Assembly: GCA_030532245.1 (NCBI GenBank)
Contig: JAUNLN010000001.1
Location: forward strand, 115,413 to 179,412
Origin: Actinomycetaceae bacterium
Lineage (GTDB): Bacteria > Actinomycetota > Actinomycetes > Actinomycetales > Actinomycetaceae
DNA: 64,000 bases
Direction of reading: 5' to 3'
This document shows positions 1 through 9,537 of this stretch, piece by piece (the stretch's first letter is position 1; each line of letters begins with the position of its first letter). A program made the position numbers and the translations under genes. Below the pieces are notes generated by a model that saw only the letters and a program-made list of their open reading frames with translations, ran no database searches and was not told the DNA's origin.

Positions 1-350
1 TGCCGCCGAAGAAGCACGATGATGCTTCGTTTGATCGCCTTACGACTTGGTATTACGCGGATGCGCCGCACAAGATTCGTGCTCGTCTTGAGGGGCCGCG
101 TCGTGCGGAGACGTTCGATGAGGTCGTGCAGGGTTTGGATGAGGAGTCGGCTCTGTTTGAGGCTCGCCGTTGCATGTCGTGTGGTAACTGTTTTGGTTGC
201 GATAACTGCTTTGGCGTGTGTCCGGACAATGCGATTACGAAGATTCAGCCCGGTGAGTACGAGTTTAAGTACGACTACTGCAAGGGTTGTGGAATTTGTG
301 CGGAGGAGTGTCCGTGTGGCGCGATTTCGATGATTCCTGAAGAGGTCTAG
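1..350 (+). CDS. FAD-dependent oxidoreductase with C-terminal 2x[4Fe-4S] ferredoxin domain (3' part only)
   Basis: Only the last 115 or so codons are present; the gene enters from the left edge in frame 3 and stops with TAG at 348-350. The visible part has two ferredoxin cysteine clusters. The first is extended (CMSCGNCFGCDNCFGVCP) and the second is CKGCGICAEECPCG, enough for two [4Fe-4S] clusters. This arrangement behind a linker rich in charged residues is known from glutamate-synthase-small-subunit-like flavoproteins (NAD(P)H-dependent, FAD) in anaerobes. The flavin domain lies outside the window, so the substrate cannot be read. A role in electron transfer between a nicotinamide pool and a partner oxidoreductase is an inference from the family. 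Confidence 0.8.
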   Translation, partial: PPKKHDDASFDRLTTWYYADAPHKIRARLEGPRRAETFDEVVQGLDEESALFEARRCMSCGNCFGCDNCFGVCPDNAITKIQPGEYEFKYDYCKGCGICAEECPCGAISMIPEEV

Positions 351-458
351 TTCGGAGCTATTGGTGGGGAGTGCGCGGCGTGTTTGCCGCGCACTTTCCG
401 CATTTTGGGGGCTGTTTGCCGCGGGGGCTTGGGGGTTTGCCGCTGTTATGCTTGGGGT

Positions 459-1403
459 GTGGTTTTGCAGAAGATCTCCGTAGTCGTACCTTGTTTTAAC
501 GAGGAGGCGTCGTTGCCCCATCTCGTGGAGGCGGTTGAGGGCGTGTTTGCGCGGCTCGATAAGGGTTGGAATCTGATTTTGGTTGATGACGGCTCTAGGG
601 ATGCGACGGCTGCGGTGATTGAGGAGCTTGCCGCGTCTCACGAGAACGTTCGGGGTGTGTTGCTTTCGCGTAATTTTGGTAAGGAGTCCGCGATGGTTGC
701 GGGCATGTCTTACGCGGATGGAGATGCGACGCTGATTATGGATGCGGATTTGCAGCATCCGCCAACGCTCTTGCCGACGCTGATTTCGACGATGGAGGAG
801 TCGGGCGCGGATCAGGTGGTTGCGGTGCGTGATCGGGCGGGTGACTCGAGGCTGCGCACGGCTTGGTCGCGCTTGTATTACAGGCTTTCGAATCGGTTGA
901 TTGAGGATATTCAGCTCGTGGATGGGGCTGGCGATTTCCGGCTTTTGTCGAGGAGGGCGGTTGACACCCTGCTGGCCCTGGATGAGCGTTCGCGGTTTTC
1001 TAAGGGTTTGTTTTCGTGGATTGGCTACCCGACGGAGTACGTGAAGTACGAGAATCAGCAGCGTAGTGGTGGCAAGACTTCCTGGTCGTTTAAGTCGCTG
1101 TTTAACTATGGTCTCGATGGGATTGTTTCGTTTAACGCGAAGCCGCTTCGTATTGTGGCGAGTTTTGGGGCGTTGACGTTTGGTTTTGCCCTCCTTTATT
1201 TGCTGTGGCTGCTCGTGAATTGGGCGGCTTATGGTGTTGAGACGCCCGGTTACATTACTACGTTCGCCGCGATTGTCGCGTTTTCGGGTATTCAGTTGCT
1301 GGCGCTCGGTGTGGTTGGCGAGTATGTGGGCAGGATTTATGCTGAGGTTAAGCGTCGCCCGCATTTCGTGGTTCATAGAGAAGTGGGTTTCGAGAAACAC
1401 TGA
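459..1403 (+). CDS. Glycosyltransferase family 2, DPM1/GtrB-like (polyprenyl-phosphate sugar transferase)
   Basis: A GT2 enzyme of about 314 residues. The GT-A domain starts immediately (ISVVVPCFNEE). It carries VDDGS near residue 42 and the metal-binding DADLQHPP near residue 94, with a QRSGGKTSW stretch near 200 that is typical of GtrB/DPM1-type enzymes. Two C-terminal membrane segments follow (about 231-255 and 264-288). The family transfers a hexose from a nucleotide sugar to polyprenyl phosphate on the cytoplasmic face for later wall or glycan decoration; donor and acceptor are not readable here. GTG 459 is chosen because the fold begins a few residues after it; TTG 465 is possible and no strong ribosome site decides it. 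An in-frame extension to 384 lacks family similarity. Confidence 0.85.
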   Translation: MVLQKISVVVPCFNEEASLPHLVEAVEGVFARLDKGWNLILVDDGSRDATAAVIEELAASHENVRGVLLSRNFGKESAMVAGMSYADGDATLIMDADLQHPPTLLPTLISTMEESGADQVVAVRDRAGDSRLRTAWSRLYYRLSNRLIEDIQLVDGAGDFRLLSRRAVDTLLALDERSRFSKGLFSWIGYPTEYVKYENQQRSGGKTSWSFKSLFNYGLDGIVSFNAKPLRIVASFGALTFGFALLYLLWLLVNWAAYGVETPGYITTFAAIVAFSGIQLLALGVVGEYVGRIYAEVKRRPHFVVHREVGFEKH

Positions 1404-1441
1404 TGTTTCGCGGGTTTTGATCGATAGGTGAGGTGTTGGCA

Positions 1442-2200
1442 GTGGCTGAGCAGACGGTGATGTTTGAGGGTGCAACTGGTTTGCAGCTGTCTGGCATTCT
1501 GGATTTTCCGGATGAGGAGCCGAAGGCTTGGGCTGTGATCGCGCATTGTTTCACGTGTAACAAGTCGCTGCCGGCGGTTGCGCGCATCGCGAAGGCGCTG
1601 AAGAAGCGCGGTTTTGGTGTGTTGCGGTTTGATTTCGCGGGTCTTGGGGCGTCGGCGGGTAATTTTGTGGACTCCACTTTTTCTGCGGACGTTGCTGATT
1701 TGAAGGCGGCGTGCCACTGGATGGAGGCGGAGGGGCGCGTACCGAAGGTCTTGATTGGTCACTCGCTCGGTGGTGCGGCGGTGCTCGCGGCTGCGGGTAG
1801 TTTGGATTCGATTGAGGCGGTTGCAACGATTGGTGCGCCCGCGGATCCGGCTCACTTGACGCAGATTTTGAAGGATCGCCTTGACCCGGTTTACAGGGAG
1901 GGGTCTGCGGTGATTCAGATTGCGGGCCACGACATGCTGGTTGGAGCTGAGTTGTTCCACGATTTGAAGGCGCAGGACGATTTCCACGTGAAGGTTCGAA
2001 ACCTCGGTAAGCCCCTGCTGATCCTGCATTCGCCGCGCGATGGAGTGGTGGACATTCACAACGCGATGGATATTTACCGCACCGCGCAGATGCCGAAGAG
2101 TTTTGTTTCGCTCGATGATGCGGACCATTTGATGACCCGTCCGGGTGTTGCCGCGTGGGCTGGGGAGATCATCGCGAGCTGGGCGGCCCGCTACATTTAG
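1442..2200 (+). CDS. Alpha/beta hydrolase (OsmC-partner type, without OsmC domain)
   Basis: Predicted serine hydrolase of about 252 residues. The nucleophile elbow GHSLGG lies near residue 108, an acid candidate in SPRDGVVD near 198 and a histidine in DADHL near 227. The N-terminal text (LSGILDFPDEEP, then AHCFTCNKS) resembles the hydrolase half of the hydrolase-OsmC fusion family, but the protein ends after the hydrolase fold, so the peroxidase half is missing or encoded elsewhere. Substrate unknown. GTG 1442 has GAGG eight bases upstream; GTG 1433 would add three residues. It follows the glycosyltransferase by under 40 bases on the same strand and may be co-transcribed with it. Confidence 0.85.
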   Translation: MAEQTVMFEGATGLQLSGILDFPDEEPKAWAVIAHCFTCNKSLPAVARIAKALKKRGFGVLRFDFAGLGASAGNFVDSTFSADVADLKAACHWMEAEGRVPKVLIGHSLGGAAVLAAAGSLDSIEAVATIGAPADPAHLTQILKDRLDPVYREGSAVIQIAGHDMLVGAELFHDLKAQDDFHVKVRNLGKPLLILHSPRDGVVDIHNAMDIYRTAQMPKSFVSLDDADHLMTRPGVAAWAGEIIASWAARYI

Positions 2201-2340
2201 GCCGCATTTGCGGCGTAATGTCCGCTTTTCTGGGCATTTCCTGTAAATTCGCATGTACGCGCGATTTTCCTCGCGAGCGCGGCAGCGGATTCTCTTCCCG
2301 TTGCGCACCCATGTCCGCCCACCGAACATAAGGAGATTTT

Positions 2341-4062
2341 GTGACTCGTTCACACGAGGGCGTTAAAAGAGTTGTTGGAGCTTTGGTCGCGTTTTTGATG
2401 GTTGGGGGTTTGGCGGCGTGTTCACCGTCGCAGCCTGACGCGCAGCGCCCGAGCGAGCCGGAGGTGACGGAGCCGCCCCTGCCAACGGAGACGGTGAGTT
2501 TTTCTAGTGACGTGGAGGCGTCTGCCGGGCTCCTTAAGTCGGCGGAGGTTGCTGTGATTGCGTCGGAAACTCCTTTGGCGCAGATGAGGGCGGCGGCTCT
2601 CGGGTCGGCGCTTGCGGTGCCGGTGCTCACGCAGCTTGGTGGGGCGAGCGTGGAGTCGGAGCTGTCGCGCCTTGGAGTGCAGACGGTGCTTGCGGTTGGC
2701 GATGTCACGCTGCCGGGCGGTGTGCAGGTGATGGTCGATGATGGCACAACGCAGGCGGCCACAACGATTCTCGGCAGGGAGGTGCAGCCTGTAGCCGAGC
2801 TCGGCGTTGCAGACATTCTGGGTTTCGACAGGGCTATGCCGCTCGTGCCGGAGTTCTTGCAGGAGGAGCCCGCTGAGGATTCAGAAGGCGCACCCGCGGA
2901 AGGTGAGCTTGCCGAGGGGCAGCCGGGGGAGGGCGATCCTGCCGAGGGGGAGAACCCCGCGGGAGAGGCTGAGACCGGCGAGGCGGAGCAGGTGGTAGAG
3001 CCGGAGCTGATCGATTTGGCACAGTTGCCGGTGGGTAAGGTGAATAGTCCGAATCCGAACGCGGTGGCGTTCGCAACCGCAGGCTCCCCGCTTGGCCTCG
3101 TGGCAAACGCGAAGACTGCGGGCTTGCCGGTGGTCACCCTCCCCGTCGCGGATCTTCGCGCAACGAGTGAGGGCATGCAGATGGCTCGAGACGGTCGCGT
3201 AGCGGTCGGTCTCGGTTCGGCGTTTGGCACGCCGGGCGAGTTCCGCGACCTGGTTGCGCTCGCGGATGCCGAGGAGCTTCCCGGCGGTGGCGGCCTCGTC
3301 TTCCCCGATAGGCGCATGATCGCGCTCTACGGCCACCCGTATGGCGGCGCGCTTGGCGTGCTTGGCGAGCAAGACCCGACGTCGGCTGCCGAGCTCGCGG
3401 TGCAGTACGCGGCGGAATACCAGGAGTTTTCCGCCGAGCCCGTGCTTCCCGCCTTCGAAATCATTGCGACGGTCGCGTCCGCGGGCCCCGGTGACGACGG
3501 CTTGTATTCCGATGTCACGCCGGTTGAGGATCTTGTCGCTTCGGTTGATGCGATAACTGAGGTGGGCGGCTACGCGATTATCGATTTGCAGCCGGGGCGC
3601 GCGAGTCTGCTCGATCAGGCGAAGATTTATGAGGAGCTACTGAAGCGCCCGAACGTTGGGTTGGCGCTCGACCCGGAGTGGAAGCTGTACGGCGATGAGG
3701 TACACCTGGAGCAGGTTGGCCACATCGAGGTTGCGGAGGCCAATGAGGTGTCGCAGTGGCTGGCGGGCCTCGTGCGAGCGAACAATTTGCCGCAGAAGGT
3801 GTTCATGTTGCACCAGTTCCAGTGGCAGATGATCCGCGATCGCGAGCAGCTGGTTACCCGCCCGGAGCTTGCGACGATTATTCACGTGGACGGCCACGGC
3901 ACTCCCGGCGCGAAGTACGAAACCTGGAATGTTATTCGCGACGAGTTGCCCGCGGGCGTTTGGCTTGCTTGGAAGAACTTCATTGATGAGGACGAGCCCA
4001 TGCTTAACCCTCAGCAGACGATGGAGGTTGAGCCGAGCCCCTGGATCGTGTCGTTCCAGTAG
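2341..4062 (+). CDS. Large secreted lipoprotein of unknown function
   Basis: 573 residues from a GTG start with a strong ribosome site (AAGGAG, five bases away). The N-terminus is a lipoprotein signal peptide: basic start, hydrophobic stretch and lipobox LAAC with the modified Cys near residue 29. Residues about 60-130 alternate VAVIASETP, ALAVPVLTQ and LGVQTVLAVGD stretches that look like a cell-wall-binding repeat 2 (PF04122)-type unit; this is my inference. Residues about 175-222 are a low-complexity Glu/Gly/Ala/Pro linker. The rest (about 240-573) is a folded domain with acidic patches and a conserved-looking HVDGHGTPG near the end. No catalytic family was recognised. It is expected on the outer face of the membrane. 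Confidence 0.8.
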   Translation: MTRSHEGVKRVVGALVAFLMVGGLAACSPSQPDAQRPSEPEVTEPPLPTETVSFSSDVEASAGLLKSAEVAVIASETPLAQMRAAALGSALAVPVLTQLGGASVESELSRLGVQTVLAVGDVTLPGGVQVMVDDGTTQAATTILGREVQPVAELGVADILGFDRAMPLVPEFLQEEPAEDSEGAPAEGELAEGQPGEGDPAEGENPAGEAETGEAEQVVEPELIDLAQLPVGKVNSPNPNAVAFATAGSPLGLVANAKTAGLPVVTLPVADLRATSEGMQMARDGRVAVGLGSAFGTPGEFRDLVALADAEELPGGGGLVFPDRRMIALYGHPYGGALGVLGEQDPTSAAELAVQYAAEYQEFSAEPVLPAFEIIATVASAGPGDDGLYSDVTPVEDLVASVDAITEVGGYAIIDLQPGRASLLDQAKIYEELLKRPNVGLALDPEWKLYGDEVHLEQVGHIEVAEANEVSQWLAGLVRANNLPQKVFMLHQFQWQMIRDREQLVTRPELATIIHVDGHGTPGAKYETWNVIRDELPAGVWLAWKNFIDEDEPMLNPQQTMEVEPSPWIVSFQ

Positions 4063-4220
4063 TCCCTGCGAGACCAAAACCGAAGCCGCGTGCGGGTACT
4101 AGGCAAACGCGTCAAAGGTTACTCGGATAAGCCCCGCGCTCGGGCGCAAGCATCCGGCCGCGCGCGAGAAAGGCTGCCACGCGTGAGCAACCCGCTAAGG
4201 CGCAAACTCTGGTTTTGCAC

Positions 4221-4258
4221 AAAATAGTTGAGGCCCCCGCGGGGGCCTCAACTATTTT
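4221..4258. terminator. Perfect 38-bp palindrome, bidirectional terminator
   Basis: Two perfect 19-base arms (starting AAAATAGTTGAGG) meet at a CGCG centre, with an A-run on the left and a T-run on the right. It lies 15 bases past the malic enzyme stop and about 160 bases past the lipoprotein stop, so it can end transcription of both convergent genes. The rest of 4063-4273 holds nothing I recognise. Confidence 0.9.
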
Positions 4259-4273
4259 CCTATGCGCTACTAA

Positions 4274-5719
4274 CTACTTTTTGTCGGTAGCCACATGCTC
4301 CTGTACGGGTAGTTCGTGGCGCGGTAGCGTCGAAGCCGCGTCGCGCACAGCCCTTGAGACGTACCTCGGTACGCGGTCGTCGAACACGCCGGGGATGATG
4401 TAGTTCTTCGAAAGCTCCGAGTCGGAGATTACGTTCGAGATTGCGAGCGCACACACGCGAAGCAACTCGGTGTTGATCGTCTTGATGTGCGAGTCGAGGA
4501 TTCCTCGGAACAGGCCGGGGAAGGCAAGAACGTTGTTGATCTGGTTCGGGAAGTCGGAGCGGCCGGTTGCAACGATTTCGGCGTACTCGGCTGCGCCAAC
4601 GGGATCAACTTCGGGAGTCGGGTTCGCAAGGGCGAACACGATCGCGCGGTCTGCCATGACGGCGAGGTCTTCAGGCTCCAAAATGTTGCCCTGGGATACG
4701 CCGATAAACACGTCCGCGTCCTTCAGGCCTTCCTTCAAGCTGCCCTTGATGAGGTTCTTGTTCGTCATCTCGGCAAGCTCCTTGCGCGCAGCGTTGAAGC
4801 CTTCGGTTTCGTCGCGCGAGAGAGCGCCATTGCGGCCGTAGCCGATGATGTCGGTTGCGCCCTGGGCGAGCAGTAGCTTGATGATTGCGGTGCCGGCGGC
4901 GCCAACACCTGAGACGACGATGCGCACGTCCTCAATCTTCTTGTCAACGACCTTGAGGGCGTTGATGAGGGCGGCGAGAACTACAACAGCGGTTCCGTGC
5001 TGGTCGTCGTGGAACACGGGGATGTCGAGTTCTTCCTTCAGGCGCGCTTCGATTTCGAAGCAGCGGGGTGCGGAGATGTCTTCAAGGTTGATGCCGCCGT
5101 AGGCCGGTGCAATGGCTTTTACGATGCGGATGATTTCCTCGGTGTCCTTGGTGTCAAGAACGACCGGCCACGCGTCGACGCCGCCGAACTGCTTGAACAG
5201 TACGGCCTTGCCTTCCATTACGGGCAGGGCTGCCTCGGGGCCGATGTCGCCCATGCCGAGCACTGCGGTTCCGTCGGTTACGACGGCTACGGAGTTGGAA
5301 CGCATGGTGAGGAAGTGCGACTTCATGGGGTTGTCGTGGATCGACTGGCTAACGCGGGCTACGCCGGGCGTGTAGACGCGTGAGAGGTCCGCACGGTTTT
5401 TGATCGGAGCCTTGGGGGCTACGCCGATTTTGCCGCCGACGTGTGCGAGGAAGGTTGCGTCTGAGATGGAGCAGAGGCGTACGCCTTCGGTTTCGCGCAG
5501 GATGTGCGCGATTTCGCGGCGGTGCTCCGAGTCGCGAGCGTTTACAGTTAGGTCGAGGGACAGTGATCCGTCCACGGAGTCAGCCACGTCGAGGCCGGTG
5601 ATGAGTGCGCCCGTGTCGGAGATTAGGTCTAGGACCTTGTTCATGCGTACACGAGTTTCGTCGATTATGAGGCGAAATGACGCGGTATAAGACGGTGAAA
5701 CCTGCAAATTTGCTCCCAT
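4274..5719 (-). CDS. NAD(P)-dependent malic enzyme with N-terminal ACT-like domain
   Basis: About 481 residues. Residues 8-80 form an ACT-like regulatory domain, followed by the malic enzyme catalytic region: YTPGVARV, then [13 protein letters not shown], the cofactor loop [11 protein letters not shown] and [11 protein letters not shown]. It oxidatively decarboxylates malate to pyruvate. This length and the ACT domain are typical of the bacterial malic enzyme group lacking the phosphotransacetylase tail of MaeB. ATG 5719 is chosen because the ACT domain begins soon after; TTG 5740 with a GAGG ten bases upstream is an alternative. It is divergent from a dicarboxylate-type transporter, which suggests C4-dicarboxylate use. 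NAD versus NADP preference is not decided. Confidence 0.93.
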   Translation of the reverse strand: MGANLQVSPSYTASFRLIIDETRVRMNKVLDLISDTGALITGLDVADSVDGSLSLDLTVNARDSEHRREIAHILRETEGVRLCSISDATFLAHVGGKIGVAPKAPIKNRADLSRVYTPGVARVSQSIHDNPMKSHFLTMRSNSVAVVTDGTAVLGMGDIGPEAALPVMEGKAVLFKQFGGVDAWPVVLDTKDTEEIIRIVKAIAPAYGGINLEDISAPRCFEIEARLKEELDIPVFHDDQHGTAVVVLAALINALKVVDKKIEDVRIVVSGVGAAGTAIIKLLLAQGATDIIGYGRNGALSRDETEGFNAARKELAEMTNKNLIKGSLKEGLKDADVFIGVSQGNILEPEDLAVMADRAIVFALANPTPEVDPVGAAEYAEIVATGRSDFPNQINNVLAFPGLFRGILDSHIKTINTELLRVCALAISNVISDSELSKNYIIPGVFDDRVPRYVSRAVRDAASTLPRHELPVQEHVATDKK

Positions 5720-5943
5720 TGTTAGTTTCAATTTGGACAAAAGTTCTATACCTCAACTATATAAGTCTTGCACGAGTATTGCCTGAACGGTTGATCACAC
5801 CAAAGCTGTGGATTTTAGCGGGTTTTTACCGGTCTTGAAGCGTTCTCGCAGGGAATTCGAATATGTCTTGGTGTGAGCTAGACTATGGAATTGTATTTAC
5901 CGGGCGTGACGTAGCACTCATTAGTGCGGAAATAGGACTATCG

Positions 5944-7416
5944 ATGACTCCGAAGTCTCAGCAGGTTAAGCGTCGTTCAGCAAGGCCAACTGTTAGGAAA
6001 ACAGATCGGAGGGGCTCTAAGCCCAAGGCGGTGGTGCCTAATCCCACCACTAAGGTTAAACGGTTCGGGCAGATCGCGGCGGTGATCGGCTTCCTCATTC
6101 CGTTCGTTGTGGATATTCCGAGCTTGGATGATGTCGGTGAGCGTATGCTCGCTATCTTCCTCGCGGCGATCATGCTGTGGGTGACGGAGGCGATTCCGCT
6201 TTCTGCAACCGCGGTGCTCGTGATTATGGCTGAGGTGCTACTGGTTTCGGATCAGGCGCTGTTGCCGGTCGCGGAGGGGGCGCCTAGCTCGGCGACGTTC
6301 TTCGCTTCCCTTGCAAACCCGGTGATCATCCTGTTCCTCGGCGGTTTCATGCTGGCTGATGGTGCGGCGAAGTTTGGCGTAGATAAGGCGATCGCGGCGG
6401 TCATGCTGCGCCCGTTCCTGTCTTCTCCGAAGATGATGCTGATGGGCGTCATGCTGATCACGGCCACGCTTTCGATGTTCATGTCGAACACGGCGACGAC
6501 TGCGACGATGTTTGCGGTGTTTATGCCGGTTCTCGCCCAGCTTCCCGAGGGTAAGTCTCGCGTCGGTTTGGCGCTGTCAATCCCGGTGGCCGCAAACGTT
6601 GGAGGCATTGGCACGCCGGTTGGCACGCCTCCGAACGCGATCGCGCTCGGCGCACTCCAAAGCGCTGGCGTCCACATCAGCTTCGTGAAGTGGATGGCGC
6701 TCGCGGTGCCGCTAATGCTTGTCGTGCTCGCGATTTCGTGGATTTGGCTCGCGGTTGCCTACATGCCGAAGGATCTGAAGATCGACCTCGACCTGAGCGC
6801 AAAGTTTGAAACGGGCCGTAACGCAATGATTTTCTACGTGGTTGCAGGCGTCACCGTTTTGCTGTGGATGACGGAGCCGCTGCACGGAATCTCTTCTAAC
6901 ACGGTTGGTTTCGTGCCGGTGGTGCTCCTGATGGTCACGCAGGCAATGTCGGGTGACGACTTGAAGGCTCTCGACTGGCCGGTTCTGTGGCTGGTTGCGG
7001 GCGGTATTGCTCTTGGTATCGGCGTTGGCAAGACTGGCCTGGATGCGTGGATCATTGGCCTCATTAACTGGACTGCGGTTCCGGTGGCCCTGCTCCTGCT
7101 TGCGCTCGCGGGCGTCGGTTTTGGTATGTCGAACGTGATTTCCCACTCGGCTGCGGCGAACCTCCTCATTCCGCTTGGCATGGGTCTTGGTGCGTCGGTT
7201 GCGGCAACGCCCGCGGAGATCGCCGTCGTTCTCGCACTCGGCTGTTCGCTTGGCATGTGCCTGCCGATTTCGACTCCCCCGAACGCGATCGCGTACTCGA
7301 CGGGCGAGATCAGCACGCCGCGCATGGTGAAGACCGGCCTCGTGGTCGGCGTGTCGGGCACGGTTCTGCTCGCCTTCGTCATGCCGCTCTACTGGGGTGC
7401 GTCAGGGCTGCTGTGA
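5944..7416 (+). CDS. DASS (SLC13/CitT-like) sodium-coupled anion/dicarboxylate transporter
   Basis: About 490 residues, polytopic with some 11-12 hydrophobic segments after a basic cytosolic N-terminus. Family hallmarks are the two SNT/xxPPN motifs: MSNTATTATM near residue 180 and GTPVGTPPNAIALG after it, mirrored by SAAANLLIP and PISTPPNAIAYS near the C-terminus. DASS proteins import di- or tricarboxylates with sodium. ATG 5944 is preferred, with AGGA about eight bases upstream, over a longer frame opening at 5863. Divergence from malic enzyme across about 220 bases supports malate, fumarate or succinate as substrate, but sulfate or other anions are not excluded. Confidence 0.9.
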   Translation: MTPKSQQVKRRSARPTVRKTDRRGSKPKAVVPNPTTKVKRFGQIAAVIGFLIPFVVDIPSLDDVGERMLAIFLAAIMLWVTEAIPLSATAVLVIMAEVLLVSDQALLPVAEGAPSSATFFASLANPVIILFLGGFMLADGAAKFGVDKAIAAVMLRPFLSSPKMMLMGVMLITATLSMFMSNTATTATMFAVFMPVLAQLPEGKSRVGLALSIPVAANVGGIGTPVGTPPNAIALGALQSAGVHISFVKWMALAVPLMLVVLAISWIWLAVAYMPKDLKIDLDLSAKFETGRNAMIFYVVAGVTVLLWMTEPLHGISSNTVGFVPVVLLMVTQAMSGDDLKALDWPVLWLVAGGIALGIGVGKTGLDAWIIGLINWTAVPVALLLLALAGVGFGMSNVISHSAAANLLIPLGMGLGASVAATPAEIAVVLALGCSLGMCLPISTPPNAIAYSTGEISTPRMVKTGLVVGVSGTVLLAFVMPLYWGASGLL

Positions 7417-7425
7417 GGCTAAATC

Positions 7426-9537
7426 ATGGCCGATTCAAAGTGGACTAGGCCGATTTCGCGCCTCGGTGGCGATTCGGCGAACTACTACTTGCGCATTCTC
7501 GTCGTCGCGAAAGACGATCACGATTTCGTGCATCAGGCGGCGATGGATCTTGATGGTGAGTTGCCGAACTGTGACGTAAACGTTGCGATTGGTTTCGACG
7601 AGGTCGAGGAGGCGGTGTCTGAGCGGTGCGAGCAGTGCCTCGTCCCGGGGGTGATCATCTCACCGCGCCTCGGGCCGGTCGATGAGGTGATTGCGAGGCT
7701 TCGCGAGTTTGAGGCGTTGAAGCGCTCGGGGTTCGTGCTACTCACGGATGAGAGTAAGCACTACGACGTGTCGAAGTCGATCGGCGACGGCTCTCTCGTG
7801 TCGCTGGTTTCGGTGCCGTGGACGCAGCCGGCGCTCGTAGAGCAGGTCTCCGCGGTGATCGCTAGGTGGCTGTTCAAGTACTTCCCGGACGCGGAGATTA
7901 CGCGCGCAACGGTTGGGTTTGAGGCGTGGGATGAGCCGCGTGGCGGCGACCTCCTGTACGGGCTCGACACTCCGGGTGAGCAGGTGCAAAGAGTGCTCCT
8001 GGAGGGCATTGAACGCATTTTGGGGCCGAGGCCGCGAATCATGCTCCCCGCGGGTGTGGATTTGACCCGCCAGGGTGAGTCTGTGGACGCCGTGTATCTC
8101 GTGCTACGCGGCTCGGTGGCGCTGCATCGTTCCTCCCAGTTTGGCGACGTGCTCCTGCACCACGCGACTTCGGGCCCGCTGATTGGCCTGATTTCGCTCG
8201 CCCGCCAGCAAAGGGCGATGTTCACCTCCACGACGACGACGGATGTGGAGACGATCCGCCTGTCGATTGAGCAGCTCGAGTTCGTGCTCCAGCATTCTCC
8301 AGACACGTCGGCGAACCTCGCGGTTGTTGCAATCCAGGCGCTCACGGCGAGGCTTGTCCGCGCTGAATACCTGCATATTGAGAAGAACGAGCTTGCAGAG
8401 CAGTTGGAGATTGAGCGGAAGAATCTTCAAGAAACGCTTGAACAGTTGCGTTCGGCGCGCGCGAAACTCGTTGAGCAAACCAAGTTTGCGATGCTCGGCG
8501 AGCTGTCGGCGGGCATCGCGCACGAGTTGAACAATCCGGTGGCCGCGCTCCAGCGGGCAACCGACCACATTGCCACCGATCTGGAAGTCGTGCTGTCGTC
8601 TACTCCGTCGCTGAAAGACGCGTCGGAGGCGATGGAGCGAACGCTTCACGCGAGAGCGCGTTCGACTGCGGAGGAGCGTGCGCTCGTCCGTGAGGTCATG
8701 GAGTACACGGGTGGTGATCGGGCGCTCGCGAAGCGACTCGTTGCCGCGGAGATTGTGGATCCAGACCAGATTAAGTCGCTTCTTCGCAAGGAGAAGAAGG
8801 CGCGGTTCTCGCTTCTTAGCCATTCGCCGACGGAGGTGCTTGAGGCGGCCGCGCAGATCGGCAAGTCGGTTCGCAACTCCACGGTTGCGGCGAATAGGAT
8901 CACCGACCTGGTGTCGTCGCTGAAGGCGTATGCGCGTCCAGACACCTCCGCGATTGAGGGTGTGGATGTGCGGGAGAACATTCAGGACGTTTTGCGCCTC
9001 ACTTCGCACAGGATGCGCGGCGTGGAGATTGAACGCAAGTTCGACGAGGTGCCAACGATTCGTTGCTATCCAGCTCGTTTGGAGCAGGTTTGGACGAACC
9101 TGCTGATAAACGCTGCGGAGGCGATTGGAGCGGAGATGGCTTCTTTGGCTGAGGCTGAGGCGGCGTCTTCGGATAAGGATGCTGGCAAGGGCGCGTTCTT
9201 GCCGGCGCGCGGCGCGGTGGACCCGATGATTGAGGTGTCTACGAGTCTTGCCGATGAGGGTCATGTTCGTGTGACGATTACGGATAATGGCCCGGGTATT
9301 CCGCCCGAGTACACGGAGCGGATAATGGAACCCCATTTCACGACAAAGGGCGGTCAGGTGCGCTTTGGTTTGGGGATGGGCATGTCGATTACGAAGTCGA
9401 TTGTGGACGATCACGATGGTGTGTTGCAGATCGATTCGGTGCCTGGAAGAACGTCCATTTCGGTTGTACTGCCGATCGAAGGCCCGTCTCGGGCCGAGTC
9501 GTTTACAGTGGAAGAAAGTGGAAGCGAGGAGTCATGA
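7426..9537 (+). CDS. Sensor histidine kinase with pseudo-receiver and cyclic-nucleotide-binding-like domain
   Basis: 703 residues, soluble; no membrane segment. Residues about 20-150 look like a receiver-type domain (LRILVVAKDDHDF, then GVIISPRLGP) without a clear phospho-acceptor Asp. Residues about 195-310 are a cNMP-binding-like beta-barrel, followed by a coiled coil at about 315-355. The H-box LSAGIAHELNNP gives phospho-acceptor His366. It is separated by an unusually long helical stretch (about 380-510) from the ATPase domain, which has N-box INAAEA near 560 and the DNGPGIP and GLGMGMSI boxes. The stop overlaps the start of the response regulator by four bases, so the two are coupled. 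GAGG lies seven bases before ATG 7426. The signal and nucleotide are unknown. Confidence 0.9.
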   Translation: MADSKWTRPISRLGGDSANYYLRILVVAKDDHDFVHQAAMDLDGELPNCDVNVAIGFDEVEEAVSERCEQCLVPGVIISPRLGPVDEVIARLREFEALKRSGFVLLTDESKHYDVSKSIGDGSLVSLVSVPWTQPALVEQVSAVIARWLFKYFPDAEITRATVGFEAWDEPRGGDLLYGLDTPGEQVQRVLLEGIERILGPRPRIMLPAGVDLTRQGESVDAVYLVLRGSVALHRSSQFGDVLLHHATSGPLIGLISLARQQRAMFTSTTTTDVETIRLSIEQLEFVLQHSPDTSANLAVVAIQALTARLVRAEYLHIEKNELAEQLEIERKNLQETLEQLRSARAKLVEQTKFAMLGELSAGIAHELNNPVAALQRATDHIATDLEVVLSSTPSLKDASEAMERTLHARARSTAEERALVREVMEYTGGDRALAKRLVAAEIVDPDQIKSLLRKEKKARFSLLSHSPTEVLEAAAQIGKSVRNSTVAANRITDLVSSLKAYARPDTSAIEGVDVRENIQDVLRLTSHRMRGVEIERKFDEVPTIRCYPARLEQVWTNLLINAAEAIGAEMASLAEAEAASSDKDAGKGAFLPARGAVDPMIEVSTSLADEGHVRVTITDNGPGIPPEYTERIMEPHFTTKGGQVRFGLGMGMSITKSIVDDHDGVLQIDSVPGRTSISVVLPIEGPSRAESFTVEESGSEES

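Noticed and set aside
8104-9414. Long minus-strand reading frame opposite the histidine kinase
   Set aside because: It is antisense to a gene with clear domains, is very rich in Arg and His, and has no family-like text or ribosome site.
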